Origin: Acidimicrobiaceae bacterium
GTDB taxonomy: Bacteria; Actinomycetota; Acidimicrobiia; Acidimicrobiales; Ilumatobacteraceae
Direction: 5' to 3'
Assembly: GCA_947450115.1 (NCBI GenBank)
Contig: CANFUE010000006.1
Span: 1 to 64,000, forward strand
DNA: 64,000 nt
Made by a program: the position numbers and the translations under genes. Under the pieces are notes generated by a model, which worked only from the letters and a program-made list of their open reading frames with translations, was not told where the DNA came from and did no database searches. This document shows, one piece after another, positions 36,725 through 46,514 of the stretch. Numbering within the stretch: the stretch's first letter is position 1; every line of letters begins with the position of its first letter.

Positions 36725-36756
36725 AAAAGGGCGGGTGCCGAAGCACCCGCCCTTTT
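36725..36756. terminator. Bidirectional intrinsic terminator
   Basis: aaaagggcgggtgc-cgaa-gcacccgcccttttc between convergent genes. Confidence 0.95.
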
Positions 36757-36780
36757 CTTTCTCGTGAGAGAAAGTAGTTC

Positions 36781-37968
36781 TTACTTAATGTTCCAGAGAG
36801 CCTTGAACTGATCGGCCTGGGTCTTTGGACCCTTCCAGTTCTGGAGGCCGCCACCGTCAAGAATTGCCTTAGCAGCTTCTGGTGTATCAACAATGAATGT
36901 CTGAAGTTCAGCACCCTTGCGCTCTTCGGTGTACTTGTCACCCAATGAGTCGAGCACCATTGCGTGAGCCATAACCCATGAAGCCTCAGCCTTAGGGTTT
37001 GAGGTCCATGCAGCGTGTGTACCGTCAACAATTTCCTGCAAGTTTGGTGCAGAGAAGTCGCCACCAACAAGCTTCACATTTGTGATGCCAGCGGTCTTCA
37101 AAGCTGCACTAACACCTGTTGGCAAGCCACCGAAAGCGAAGTGAACGTAGTTCACGTCTTTGTGCTCTTGGAGGTATGAAGCCACAGCCTGTGGAACTTT
37201 GCCAGCACCAAGGTCGTCAATGGTGACAGGAATAACGTCGAAGGTGCACTTTGCACAACCAGCAGCAAGGCCAGCCTTCATTGCATTTTCCTCAGATACG
37301 AGAACTGGGAAGTCGCGAATGTTGACCATTACTACGTGAGCAGCTGCACCGCTGTCTGCGATGATCCAAGGAGCAAATGACTTCATAGCCATTTCTACAT
37401 AGGAAGCATCACCAACTGTGGTGAGAAGACCCTTGATACCGCCGTCAACGCCTTCTGGCTTGTCGGTGGTGTATGCCGAGGTGAACTTCACGCCTTTTGC
37501 AATGCCTGCATCGAACTGTGCTTGGTAAAGAGCAATTGGTGAACCCGAGATGGCGATGTAGTTTGCGCCCCAGTCGAGTGCCTGCTGAATACCAGGAGCT
37601 GGTTCCATGCTCTTGACGTTGATGACCTTGAGTTCCCAGCCGAGGAGTTTGGCAATTGCTGGCCAATCTTCGCCTACTTCTGGGCAGCTTGGGAGTTCAC
37701 AAGAAATCCAAGCAACTTTTTTACCTGTTGGAGGTGTTGCTGAAGCAGCAACAGTCAACGCGATATTTTCTGGAATGGTGACAGCCTTTGCAGCTGCTTC
37801 TTTAGCAACAGCTACTTCGTCTACTGCAGGTGCTGCAGTGTCGGCTGTGGCAGTGGTGTCGGCTGTGGCAGTGGTGTCAGCTGTTGATGACTTGCTGCTA
37901 CCGCAAGCGGCAGCGAAAAGACCCAAAGCAAACACAGCAGCAGCAACCCGAACGGTTGATTTACGCAA
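36781..37968 (-). CDS. Sugar-type ABC transporter substrate-binding lipoprotein
   Basis: Lipobox LGLFAAACGSS; periplasmic binding domain fold; Ala/Thr/Asp repeat after lipobox. Confidence 0.85.
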   Translation of the reverse strand: MRKSTVRVAAAVFALGLFAAACGSSKSSTADTTATADTTATADTAAPAVDEVAVAKEAAAKAVTIPENIALTVAASATPPTGKKVAWISCELPSCPEVGEDWPAIAKLLGWELKVINVKSMEPAPGIQQALDWGANYIAISGSPIALYQAQFDAGIAKGVKFTSAYTTDKPEGVDGGIKGLLTTVGDASYVEMAMKSFAPWIIADSGAAAHVVMVNIRDFPVLVSEENAMKAGLAAGCAKCTFDVIPVTIDDLGAGKVPQAVASYLQEHKDVNYVHFAFGGLPTGVSAALKTAGITNVKLVGGDFSAPNLQEIVDGTHAAWTSNPKAEASWVMAHAMVLDSLGDKYTEERKGAELQTFIVDTPEAAKAILDGGGLQNWKGPKTQADQFKALWNIK

Positions 37969-38164
37969 TGTATTCCCCTTTTAGTGGTGGTATGGAAGGC
38001 GCCGACTCAGATAGCCTGAGAACGACTGTTGAACCTTACTGAGGAAAATTGGATAAACCAAGAGATCTTTAGTAGAACTTCCTTCAGAATTCTGCAATCA
38101 ACCACATTTACGAATGGTGTACGCTCTGAGACGCACGTCACATCATGGGGGAGAGACAACTACA

Positions 38165-39685
38165 GTGGCTACAACACTCCATATTCATTCACTTTCGAAG
38201 ACTTTTCCTGGCCAGGTGGCCCTGAATGATGTGGCACTCGATATTGAAGAAGGCGAAGTTCATGCCCTCGTTGGCCAAAATGGCTCGGGAAAGAGCACGC
38301 TCATCAAGATTTTGGCTGGTTTTCACCAACCAGATGCCAACTTTGTGGCCACCATGCGTGGTCACGACTTCGTTATGGGAAGTGCAGTTGCAGCCCATGA
38401 AGCCGGCATTCGCTTTGTGCACCAAGACCTTGGCCTTGTTGAGGCCGTCAGCACGGTAGAAAACCTTGCCCTCGGGTTTGGCTACGACACAGGGTTTGGC
38501 AACCGTATTAACTGGGCTGCTGAGACAAAACGAGCCAAGCAGGCCTTGCTCGACCTGGGTTTCGACATCAACGTGCGTGCTCCGGTTGCCACCTTGGGCG
38601 CCGCCGCTCGTACGGGCGTGGCCATTGCCCGTGCCTTGCAAGACACCAAAGAAGGCATTTCTATTCTGGTTCTCGATGAGCCAACGGCGTCATTGCCCGG
38701 AGCCGACGTCGACACGTTGTTCGAGGCCGTTCGTCGCCTCACCAAACGCGGCATCAGCGTTGTGTTTGTTTCTCACCACTTAGAAGAGGTGTTCGACATC
38801 ACCGACCGTGTCACGGTATTGCGCGACGGCAAAGTAGTAGGCACCAAGGCCACCAAAGATCTCAACATGGATTCACTCATTGAAATGATTGTGGGTCGTG
38901 AAGTTACGTCCGTTGCGGCAAACCGCACGGTTGATGCATCACTCGCCCCACGCTTGCAGGTGCAGGGTCTTGTAGGTGCTGGTATCAACAACGTGTCATT
39001 TTCTGTTCAGCCAGGTGAAGTGCTCGGCATTGTTGGGCTTACCGGTTCGGGGCGCGACACCATGGTGGGCACCTTGGCCGGCGCACTCACGCGTCAGGGA
39101 AATGTTCTCATCGATGGTGAAGAATTGAAAGGCGGCGACCCACGTGAGTCGCTGACCAAAGGTTTGTCTTTTGTTCCTGTCGACCGTTTACGCAACGGCA
39201 TTCTTGCGCTCATGAGCGTGCGCGCAAACATCACCATTAGCAATGTGGAGCGCAATGCACATGGCTTGCGCCTCAGCCATAAAGACGAAAAAGCAGAAGC
39301 TGCTGAATGGGTAAAGAAACTTTCTGTTGTTACTGCAGGAACTGAAGTTCCCATCGCCACGTTGTCGGGTGGAAACCAGCAAAAAGTAATGATGGCACGC
39401 AGTTTTCGTTTGAATCCAAAAGTGTTGTTGCTTGATGAGCCAACACAAGGTGTTGACATTGGCGCCAAAGAAGAAATTCATGCATTTGTCGACCAAGCAG
39501 CAGCCGACGGAACAGCCATTGTGGTGTGCTCTACTGACACTGCAGAACTTGCTCGCGTATGTGACCGTGTTGTGGTGATGTACCGCGGTCAAATTGCCAA
39601 CACGCTCACCCGAGCATCTGGCTTATCTGCTGAAAAGATCGACCAATTGTTGCTTGCTGGTTCCAGCATGGCAACAGCCTCGTAA
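38165..39685 (+). CDS. Sugar-type ABC transporter ATP-binding protein (two NBDs, RbsA-like)
   Basis: ALVGQNGSGKSTLIKIL; VLDEPTASLPG; ATLSGGNQQKVMMAR; LLLDEPTQGVDIGAK. GTG start. Confidence 0.95.
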   Translation: MATTLHIHSLSKTFPGQVALNDVALDIEEGEVHALVGQNGSGKSTLIKILAGFHQPDANFVATMRGHDFVMGSAVAAHEAGIRFVHQDLGLVEAVSTVENLALGFGYDTGFGNRINWAAETKRAKQALLDLGFDINVRAPVATLGAAARTGVAIARALQDTKEGISILVLDEPTASLPGADVDTLFEAVRRLTKRGISVVFVSHHLEEVFDITDRVTVLRDGKVVGTKATKDLNMDSLIEMIVGREVTSVAANRTVDASLAPRLQVQGLVGAGINNVSFSVQPGEVLGIVGLTGSGRDTMVGTLAGALTRQGNVLIDGEELKGGDPRESLTKGLSFVPVDRLRNGILALMSVRANITISNVERNAHGLRLSHKDEKAEAAEWVKKLSVVTAGTEVPIATLSGGNQQKVMMARSFRLNPKVLLLDEPTQGVDIGAKEEIHAFVDQAAADGTAIVVCSTDTAELARVCDRVVVMYRGQIANTLTRASGLSAEKIDQLLLAGSSMATAS

Positions 39686-39723
39686 CCCGTTTTAATTTTT
39701 ATTCGTTTGTGAAAGGAATACCT

Positions 39724-40746
39724 GTGTCAACTACAGAATCAACCGCAAGTGCACCACAGAAATCAATGCTCACTCGTTTAGGCATCGACCGACTCAGTGC
39801 TTTGTATCTCGCCGGAGTTTTCGTTGTCATCTTTGGCATCTGGAAGCCCGACACTTTCTTAAGCATTGCAAGCTTCAAACTCATCCTCGGAGAGAACGTC
39901 GCAATCGGCATGCTGGCCTTGGCGTTTTTAGTACCGCTGGCAACAAACTCATTCGACTTGTCCATTGGTGCCATGACCTCGTTGTCGTTGTGCATCACCA
40001 CATGGTTGTCTGACGATTTCCACCGTACGTTCAACATGCCTGCTGGCCTAGCTGCGTTGTGCGGAGTGTTGGTGTGCATGTTGTTTGGTGTGTTGTCGGG
40101 TTTCATTGTGGTGAAACTGAAGGTGAACTCATTTATTGCAACACTTGGCTTGGGGCAAATTGTTTCTGCTGTGTTGTTGAAAATTTCTGATAACCGTCAA
40201 ATCACTTCTGTGTATTCCAAGTCGTATTTGAAGTTCGGTAGCTTCGAAGTGTTTGGTATTCCCGTTCTCTTCGTGTATCTCATCATCATCGCTGCCATCT
40301 TGTGGTTCGTTCTTGAACAAACTCCAGCAGGGCGCTATTTATTCGCCACCGGCGGCAACATTGATGCTGCCCGACTCGCAGGTGTACGCACCGATCGCTT
40401 GGTGTGGGGCTCACTCATTACCTCAGCAACTATTGCAGGTATTACCGGCGTCCTCTTGTCGATGAAAATTGGTTTCTTCTCCACTGCAACTGGCCCTGGC
40501 TACTTGTTCCCTGCAATTGCTGCAGTGTTCTTTGGTGCATCGCAGTTGTCGCGTCGCCCGAACGTATGGGGCACGCTCTTGGCTTTGTACGCACTCGCAC
40601 TTGGCATCAAGGGTTTGCAACTCGTTGTGGGCTCGGGTTCATTCTGGGTAGAGCCACTCTTCCAAGGAACCACACTCATCATCGCTGTATCACTCGCTAG
40701 CCAGCAAGCAGTTGCTCGTATTAAGAAGAAAAAGAAAACTGCTTAA
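39724..40746 (+). CDS. Sugar-type ABC transporter permease (RbsC-like)
   Basis: VPLATNSFDLSIGAMTSLS; FIATLGLGQIVSA; TPAGRYLFATGGNIDAARLAGVRTDR. Confidence 0.93.
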   Translation: MSTTESTASAPQKSMLTRLGIDRLSALYLAGVFVVIFGIWKPDTFLSIASFKLILGENVAIGMLALAFLVPLATNSFDLSIGAMTSLSLCITTWLSDDFHRTFNMPAGLAALCGVLVCMLFGVLSGFIVVKLKVNSFIATLGLGQIVSAVLLKISDNRQITSVYSKSYLKFGSFEVFGIPVLFVYLIIIAAILWFVLEQTPAGRYLFATGGNIDAARLAGVRTDRLVWGSLITSATIAGITGVLLSMKIGFFSTATGPGYLFPAIAAVFFGASQLSRRPNVWGTLLALYALALGIKGLQLVVGSGSFWVEPLFQGTTLIIAVSLASQQAVARIKKKKKTA

Positions 40747-41249
40747 TGGCTGGTAATTACGATGACGTCAGCGTCTTCGAACTTTCTCCTGAGCGCGAAC
40801 AAGTTCTCGTAGAAAAACAAACTGAGTGTTGTCTCATGTGGACCACCTCAACTGGCGACCCAGTTGGCGTGTACATGAACTATTTTTTCCACGAGGGAAG
40901 TTTTTGGCTCACTGCTACTGAACAGCGCAAGCGCATTAAGGCGTATCGCAAACGTCCGCGTGGGTGCATTGCCATTACGAGCCGCGGAACCGATATTGGC
41001 ATTAGCCAAGCTCTTACCTACAAGGGCAACATCGTGTTGCACGAAGATGAGCCAACAAAGCAGTGGTTCTACAAAGTGCTTGCCGCACGTGTGCGCCCCG
41101 AAAGCGTGGAACGGCAAAAAGCATTTGCCGAACACCTCGATTCACCAGCACGAGTTGTCATTCAACTCATTCCCGATGGGCGTATTGGTTTTGATGCAGA
41201 GTCGATGTTTAAAAATTCAGCAGCGGGCCCGAGTCGCACACAAGTGTGA
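40746..41249 (+). CDS. Pyridoxamine 5'-phosphate oxidase-like flavin split-barrel protein
   Basis: VLVEKQTECCLMWTTSTGDPVGVYMNYFFHEGSFWLTATEQRKRIKAYRKRPRGCIAITSRG. Confidence 0.7.
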   Translation: MAGNYDDVSVFELSPEREQVLVEKQTECCLMWTTSTGDPVGVYMNYFFHEGSFWLTATEQRKRIKAYRKRPRGCIAITSRGTDIGISQALTYKGNIVLHEDEPTKQWFYKVLAARVRPESVERQKAFAEHLDSPARVVIQLIPDGRIGFDAESMFKNSAAGPSRTQV

Positions 41250-41270
41250 GACGCGAACACTGCTGCTGCA

Positions 41271-42065
41271 TTAAATAACGTTCAGCGTGTCGAGGAACTG
41301 AGCTGCCACTGGTTCATCGCCGGTGACTTTGCAATGCTCGCGCCAGTCGGAGCGCTTGGTGCCCCAGTTGATGAATGAGTGGCCGTTGCTGCTGACATCG
41401 GCAACGGTGCCAGGAGTTTTTCCTGGTGTCACAATGATCTCGGAGCCCGCAGGTGTAATGGTCCACACACCGCCGCCAGGGCCAGTGAGTGTGAGTGTGA
41501 TGGGCGCACTGAGCGCGTGGCCAAGGTCGGCCTGCATCTGTGGCATTCCCGTGATCATCCAGCCAATGGCTGGAGCAAGGCGTGTGGCATCGGCATTGGG
41601 CATTTTTCGCTCAATGGGGCCATCGGGTGCAAGAAGGTCGATGCGCAAATGGCAGTAGTGGTCGAAGGCGTATGCATCGGCCAATTGGTTCATTTGGTAA
41701 GAACCGAGGTCGGCAAGGGGAATGACTGTTGAGGCCAATGGTTCTTCTTGCATCGAAGCCAACACGGCAACTGCCTGGTCGGCAAAGGCCAGGTACTCAT
41801 CGAGAATCTGCTGGTTGGTCCAGCCATCACGCATATCGACCAACATGTCCATCATCCGCTCGGCAGGCAAGTTGAGGGGCTCTGCTGGCGCTGGCGATGG
41901 GTCAACTGTTTCTTTGTAGTTCGAGCTCATATGAGCCACAAGGTCGCGTACCGACCAACCCTTGCAGCCACTCGGGCGTGACCACTCTTCCTCGGTGAGG
42001 CTGGAGATGACTGTCTTTACTTCCTGTACTGCGATTTCTAACGCTGCCAAGCCTGCTTTCGACAC
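41271..42065 (-). CDS. Maleylpyruvate isomerase / mycothiol-dependent family protein
   Basis: LTEEEWSRPSGCKGWSVRDLVAHMSSNYKE. Confidence 0.8.
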   Translation of the reverse strand: MSKAGLAALEIAVQEVKTVISSLTEEEWSRPSGCKGWSVRDLVAHMSSNYKETVDPSPAPAEPLNLPAERMMDMLVDMRDGWTNQQILDEYLAFADQAVAVLASMQEEPLASTVIPLADLGSYQMNQLADAYAFDHYCHLRIDLLAPDGPIERKMPNADATRLAPAIGWMITGMPQMQADLGHALSAPITLTLTGPGGGVWTITPAGSEIIVTPGKTPGTVADVSSNGHSFINWGTKRSDWREHCKVTGDEPVAAQFLDTLNVI

Positions 42066-42210
42066 GCTTTCCCGTCCTTTTTCTCTCGTTGGTGATGGTC
42101 AATTGATTGGAATTTTGAAGATCTGAGTGCCCGGCGTTTTACCCCGGGCTATTTCCCGACTACTCTACGCAGACAGTCGCCACAGTGGCGAGAGGAACGG
42201 GTGGATAACT

Positions 42211-42987
42211 ATGGAACTTCAGGGAAGAGTTGCGGTCATCACAGGGGGTACCCGCGGTATTGGCCGAGCCATTGCCGAGGCGTACCTTGCCGACGGGGCA
42301 AGCGTGGTCATTAATGGTCGCAGTGCCGATAAGGGTGCAGAAGCTATTCGTGAGATGAATGGCGGAGATCGTGTCTTTTTCGTCCAAGGCGACGTGAAAA
42401 GCCGCGTTGGTTGCCAGGCAATTATCGATGCCGCCATCGCAAAATACGGAAAAATCGACATCATGGTCAACAACGCCGGTGGTTCCACCGACAATGCACA
42501 GGTTGTAGACCTCACCGATGAAGCTTTAGACAACGCTCTCAAGTGGAACCTCTGGTCAACTTTCTGGTGCACACAGATGGCATTGCGCGACATGCTCCCA
42601 CGTGGTTGGGGTCGCATTATCAACATCTCATCACTCGAAGGCAAGCACGGCAAGCCTGGCGTCTCTATTTACGTCACGGCCAAGCACGCCATCAACGGTC
42701 TCACCAAATCATGTGCACAAGAAATTGGCACCACCGGCGTCACCATCAACTGCATCTGCCCAGGTGCAATTGAAACCGACACCATGCGCGACGAAGGCCC
42801 AGGCGCCGCAGTGGCAATGGGAATGACCTACCAAGACCTCCTCGATTGGTTTGCTTCTGAAGCAGCCATCAAGCGTTTGAACTCATGCGAAGAAGTTGCT
42901 GCTGTTGCATCACTTCTTGCTTCTGAAGCAGGCGCCGGTATTACCGGCTCAATGATTTCCGTCGACGGCGGAACCGCTGCGTACTAA
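42211..42987 (+). CDS. SDR family oxidoreductase
   Basis: VAVITGGTRGIGRAIAEAYL; NNAGG; YVTAKHAINGLTKSCAQEIGTTGVTINCICPGAIETD. Confidence 0.95.
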   Translation: MELQGRVAVITGGTRGIGRAIAEAYLADGASVVINGRSADKGAEAIREMNGGDRVFFVQGDVKSRVGCQAIIDAAIAKYGKIDIMVNNAGGSTDNAQVVDLTDEALDNALKWNLWSTFWCTQMALRDMLPRGWGRIINISSLEGKHGKPGVSIYVTAKHAINGLTKSCAQEIGTTGVTINCICPGAIETDTMRDEGPGAAVAMGMTYQDLLDWFASEAAIKRLNSCEEVAAVASLLASEAGAGITGSMISVDGGTAAY

Positions 42988-43037
42988 GACCACGAATTAC
43001 ACCACACGAACGAATCGAACGAAGGGGACCAGACATC

Positions 43038-43820
43038 ATGGGAAAGCTTGACGGAAAAGTTGCAGCAATCACAGGTAGTACGCGCAGTATTGGCCGCGCC
43101 ATTGCCGAGGCATATTTGCGCGAAGGCGCGAAGGTAGTTATTAACGGACGCTCTGCCGAAAAAGGTGCGGTAGCGATGAAAGAAATGGGTGGCGGTGCAA
43201 ACGTTGCGTTTTTCGCAGGCGATGCTCGCAATCAAAAAGACTGTGAAGGCATTGTCGATTTCGCAATTGAAAAATTCGGCAAGCTCGACATCATGGTGCT
43301 CAACTCAGGTGGCGTAGAAAATACTGCTCCTGTTGCACAAATGACCGACGAAGAGTGGATGCTTGAAGTTACTTGGAACTTGCACAGCGTGTTCTGGGGA
43401 ATGCGTAAGGCATTGCAGCACATGATTCCTCGTGAAGCTGGCCGCATCATCGTTACATCTTCAGTAGAAGGCAAGTTGGGCAAGCCTGGTATTCCGGGTT
43501 ATGCAGCAACCAAGCACGCCGTACTTGGTCTCATGAAGTCCGCTGCTCATGAAGTGGGCACATTAGGCATCACCGTCAACGCAATTCTTCCTGGCATCAT
43601 CGAAACCGACATCGTGCGCGAGACCGGCCCAGATAGTGCTATTGCAATGGGACTCGGCACTTACGAAAACATGATTGCCCTCTTTTGCAAAGAGTCAGCC
43701 ATTAAGCGCCCGAACAAAGTTGAAGAAGTTGCAGAAGTCGCTGTGCTCTTGGCACGCGATGTTGCTGCTGGCATCACCGGAACATCGTTCCCGGTTGATG
43801 GCGGCACCATGCCCTACTAA
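43038..43820 (+). CDS. SDR family oxidoreductase (tandem paralogue)
   Basis: VAAITGSTRSIGRAIAEAYLREGAKVVINGRSAEKGA; YAATKHAVLGLMKSAAHEVGTLGITVNAILPGIIETD. Confidence 0.95.
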   Translation: MGKLDGKVAAITGSTRSIGRAIAEAYLREGAKVVINGRSAEKGAVAMKEMGGGANVAFFAGDARNQKDCEGIVDFAIEKFGKLDIMVLNSGGVENTAPVAQMTDEEWMLEVTWNLHSVFWGMRKALQHMIPREAGRIIVTSSVEGKLGKPGIPGYAATKHAVLGLMKSAAHEVGTLGITVNAILPGIIETDIVRETGPDSAIAMGLGTYENMIALFCKESAIKRPNKVEEVAEVAVLLARDVAAGITGTSFPVDGGTMPY

Positions 43821-43859
43821 TTCTTTAAAAACTAAATAAGCACTCAATAAGGGGTGGCC

Positions 43860-45809
43860 ATGTCGCAGTTCGAGGTACTTTTCCAACCCATCACTGTGGG
43901 CACGATGAAACTCACCCACCGCCTCATGGTGCCACCGCACTCTGCGGGCTCAAGTGCTTTTCTCGGGCCCATTGGAAACTTTCAGAAGTTTGTGCAGTAC
44001 TACACCGCGCGTATTACTGGTGGAAATGAATGGGTAGGCGGTGGCCCCGTGTTTGTGGCCAACCCACTCATTCCGGGTTTTGAACCATCGGGCGTGGGCG
44101 CACATGGGCCTGGCCTTTTTCGTCACCCTTTGTTTGCAGAGCGGATGAAGGCAATGCAAGACGCCATTCATGACGCTGGTGGTTATGGAACAGTACAGAT
44201 GGTGTTGCAAGGTGGAAAGCCCATCTCTCCTTCGCAAGAACCCAGTGGTTATGCCGACTTTCGCATTCCACACGCAATGGATATTGATGAAATCAAGTGG
44301 CTCATCAAAGAATACGGCGAGTCGGCAGCCATTGCCGCCGATGCCGGTTGCGATGCCATTGAACTTCATGCGAATCACGACGACATCATTCAATTCTTTT
44401 TGTCACCAAAAACAAACAAGCGCACCGATGAATATGGTGGCAGCGACGAAGGACGTCGTGCATTTCTCCGCGACATTGTGAATGCCATTCGCGACAATGT
44501 AAAGCGCCCCATCACCGTTGGCTTGCGGTTGTGCATGGATGAACTCATCGACGGCGGTTATGACGTGGAGTATTGCAAGTACGTCATGCGCAAGTTCACC
44601 GAAGAAGGAACGGTCGACTACTTCAGTCTTGACGTCGGCAACAACTGGGGCGTACCTTCATATATTCAGCTCGGTACATTCCCAGAAGGTCATTGGGCCG
44701 CAATGTGCGGCGAAGCAAAAACCGCAACACATTTGCCTGTTGTTTATGTTGGCCGCGTCGCTTCACCACAACGTGCAGCAGAAATTGTTGCTGCAGGTCA
44801 AGCCGACATGGTGGGTATGGTGCGCGCAAATATTGCCGACCCCAATTTGGTCAACAAAGTGAAGCGAGAACGAGTGCAATCCATTCGTCCGTGTGTGGGG
44901 TTGAACGATTGCATTCACCGCTCCACAGTTGAAGGTTTAGGTTTTGGTTGCGCAAGCAACCCCATCGCCGGGCGTGAATCTGAAGGTGGCATGCAGCCAA
45001 CAACGCAGCGCAAAAAAGTGTTGGTCATTGGTGCAGGCCCTGCAGGCATGGAACTCGCAGGGCTTGCTGCAGAACGCGGACACGACGTGACGCTGTGGGA
45101 AAAGGCAGACCACTTAGGTGGTCAAGTAGCGCTCGCTACAAAAGTGCGAATGAATGCCAACTATGGCAAGTGGGTCACTTTTCAACAGTGGCGTTTAGCT
45201 GAAGCTGGCGTGAAAATTGAATTGAATAAGTCGGCCGATGCCGACAGCGTGCTCGCCTTTGGTGCCGACACAGTTGCAATTGCAACCGGTGCAAAAGTGC
45301 GTCGCCCCGGAATCCCCGGCGACACCTTGCCCCATGTACTCACTGTTGCCGATGTCATTGAGGGCAATCAGAAACCAGGCAAGCATGTGTTAGTAATTGC
45401 CGAAGATGACCGCCCCTCACCGCTCACTGTTGCTGAACACATTGCAGGCCATGGTCATCATGTAACAGTCATATTCCCAGCGGTCACTCCGTCACCACTA
45501 GTTGGCGCATATTCCATCGGCTCGATGATGGCCCTTGTTGACCTTGCCGGTGTTGAGGTGCGCATGAGTACGCGGGCAGTTGAAATTGGGAAAAACTGGG
45601 TGCGTGTTGCTCATTCATACAGCGGCCGCGAAGAAGTGCTGAAGAAAATTGACACCGTGGTTTTGGCGACGGGAAGTCATTCTGAGAATGCTTTGTATAA
45701 CGCTTTGAAGGGCAAGCACGCCGACTTGCACATTTTGGGCGATGCCTATGCACCGCGGCGCTGGACCTTTGCCACGCGCCAGGCATATGAACTTGCCCAA
45801 ATGATTTAA
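43860..45809 (+). CDS. Old-yellow-enzyme-type FMN/FAD oxidoreductase (2,4-dienoyl-CoA reductase-like)
   Basis: GCDAIELHANHDDIIQFFLSPKTNKRTDEYGGS; LNDCIHRS Fe-S region; VLVIGAGPAGMELAGLAAERGHDVTLWEK. Confidence 0.92.
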   Translation: MSQFEVLFQPITVGTMKLTHRLMVPPHSAGSSAFLGPIGNFQKFVQYYTARITGGNEWVGGGPVFVANPLIPGFEPSGVGAHGPGLFRHPLFAERMKAMQDAIHDAGGYGTVQMVLQGGKPISPSQEPSGYADFRIPHAMDIDEIKWLIKEYGESAAIAADAGCDAIELHANHDDIIQFFLSPKTNKRTDEYGGSDEGRRAFLRDIVNAIRDNVKRPITVGLRLCMDELIDGGYDVEYCKYVMRKFTEEGTVDYFSLDVGNNWGVPSYIQLGTFPEGHWAAMCGEAKTATHLPVVYVGRVASPQRAAEIVAAGQADMVGMVRANIADPNLVNKVKRERVQSIRPCVGLNDCIHRSTVEGLGFGCASNPIAGRESEGGMQPTTQRKKVLVIGAGPAGMELAGLAAERGHDVTLWEKADHLGGQVALATKVRMNANYGKWVTFQQWRLAEAGVKIELNKSADADSVLAFGADTVAIATGAKVRRPGIPGDTLPHVLTVADVIEGNQKPGKHVLVIAEDDRPSPLTVAEHIAGHGHHVTVIFPAVTPSPLVGAYSIGSMMALVDLAGVEVRMSTRAVEIGKNWVRVAHSYSGREEVLKKIDTVVLATGSHSENALYNALKGKHADLHILGDAYAPRRWTFATRQAYELAQMI

Positions 45810-45812
45810 GAG

Positions 45813-45883
45813 AGCGGGTGACGGGAATCGAACCCGCGTTCTCAGCTTGGGAAGCTGATGTTCTGCCTCTGAACTACACCCGC
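45813..45883 (-). tRNA. tRNA-Gly (CCC)
   Basis: Reverse complement GCGGGTGTAGTTCAGAGGCAGAACATCAGCTTCCCAAGCTGAGAACGCGGGTTCGATTCCCGTCACCCGCT. Confidence 0.95.
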
Positions 45884-45950
45884 AGATAACGGTCTCAGAT
45901 TACCAGCCACCTCTTTGAGTGCGACGAAGAATCTTGACTATGGTGGAGGC

Positions 45951-46514
45951 GTGATCTTGTCTGACCGCTCCATTCGTGAGCAACTCGCTGCTGGCCGCAT
46001 TGTTATTGACCCACTCGATGAGACGTGCCTTCAGCCGTCTTCCATCGACGTGAAGGTGAGCAACTTATTTCGTGTGTTTCGTAATCACACCGCAAGTGTG
46101 ATTGACGTCAAAAAAGATATGACGTCGTTAACCGAGCTCGTGGAAATCGCCGATGGCGATGCATTCATGTTGCACCCAGGTGAGTTTGCATTGGGCAGCA
46201 CACTCGAGCGCGTTGGCGTTCCCGACGACATGGTTGCACGCGTGGAAGGCAAGTCAAGCCTGGGCCGCCTCGGTCTCCTCATTCACTCCACTGCTGGTTT
46301 CATCGACGCTGGTTTCGATGGTCACATCACACTCGAGTTGTCGAACGTGGCCAACTTGCCCATCACGCTGTACCCCGGCATGAAAATTGGCCAAGTGAGT
46401 TTCATGATGATGACCACGCCCGCCGACAAGCCATACGGCAAAGGCGCATCTGGTTCAAAGTACCAAGGGCAACGCGGGCCAACCCCGAGTCGCTATTTCG
46501 AAAACTTTAAATAG
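45951..46514 (+). CDS. dcd: dCTP deaminase
   Basis: [73 protein letters not shown] start. Confidence 0.96.
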   Translation: MILSDRSIREQLAAGRIVIDPLDETCLQPSSIDVKVSNLFRVFRNHTASVIDVKKDMTSLTELVEIADGDAFMLHPGEFALGSTLERVGVPDDMVARVEGKSSLGRLGLLIHSTAGFIDAGFDGHITLELSNVANLPITLYPGMKIGQVSFMMMTTPADKPYGKGASGSKYQGQRGPTPSRYFENFK

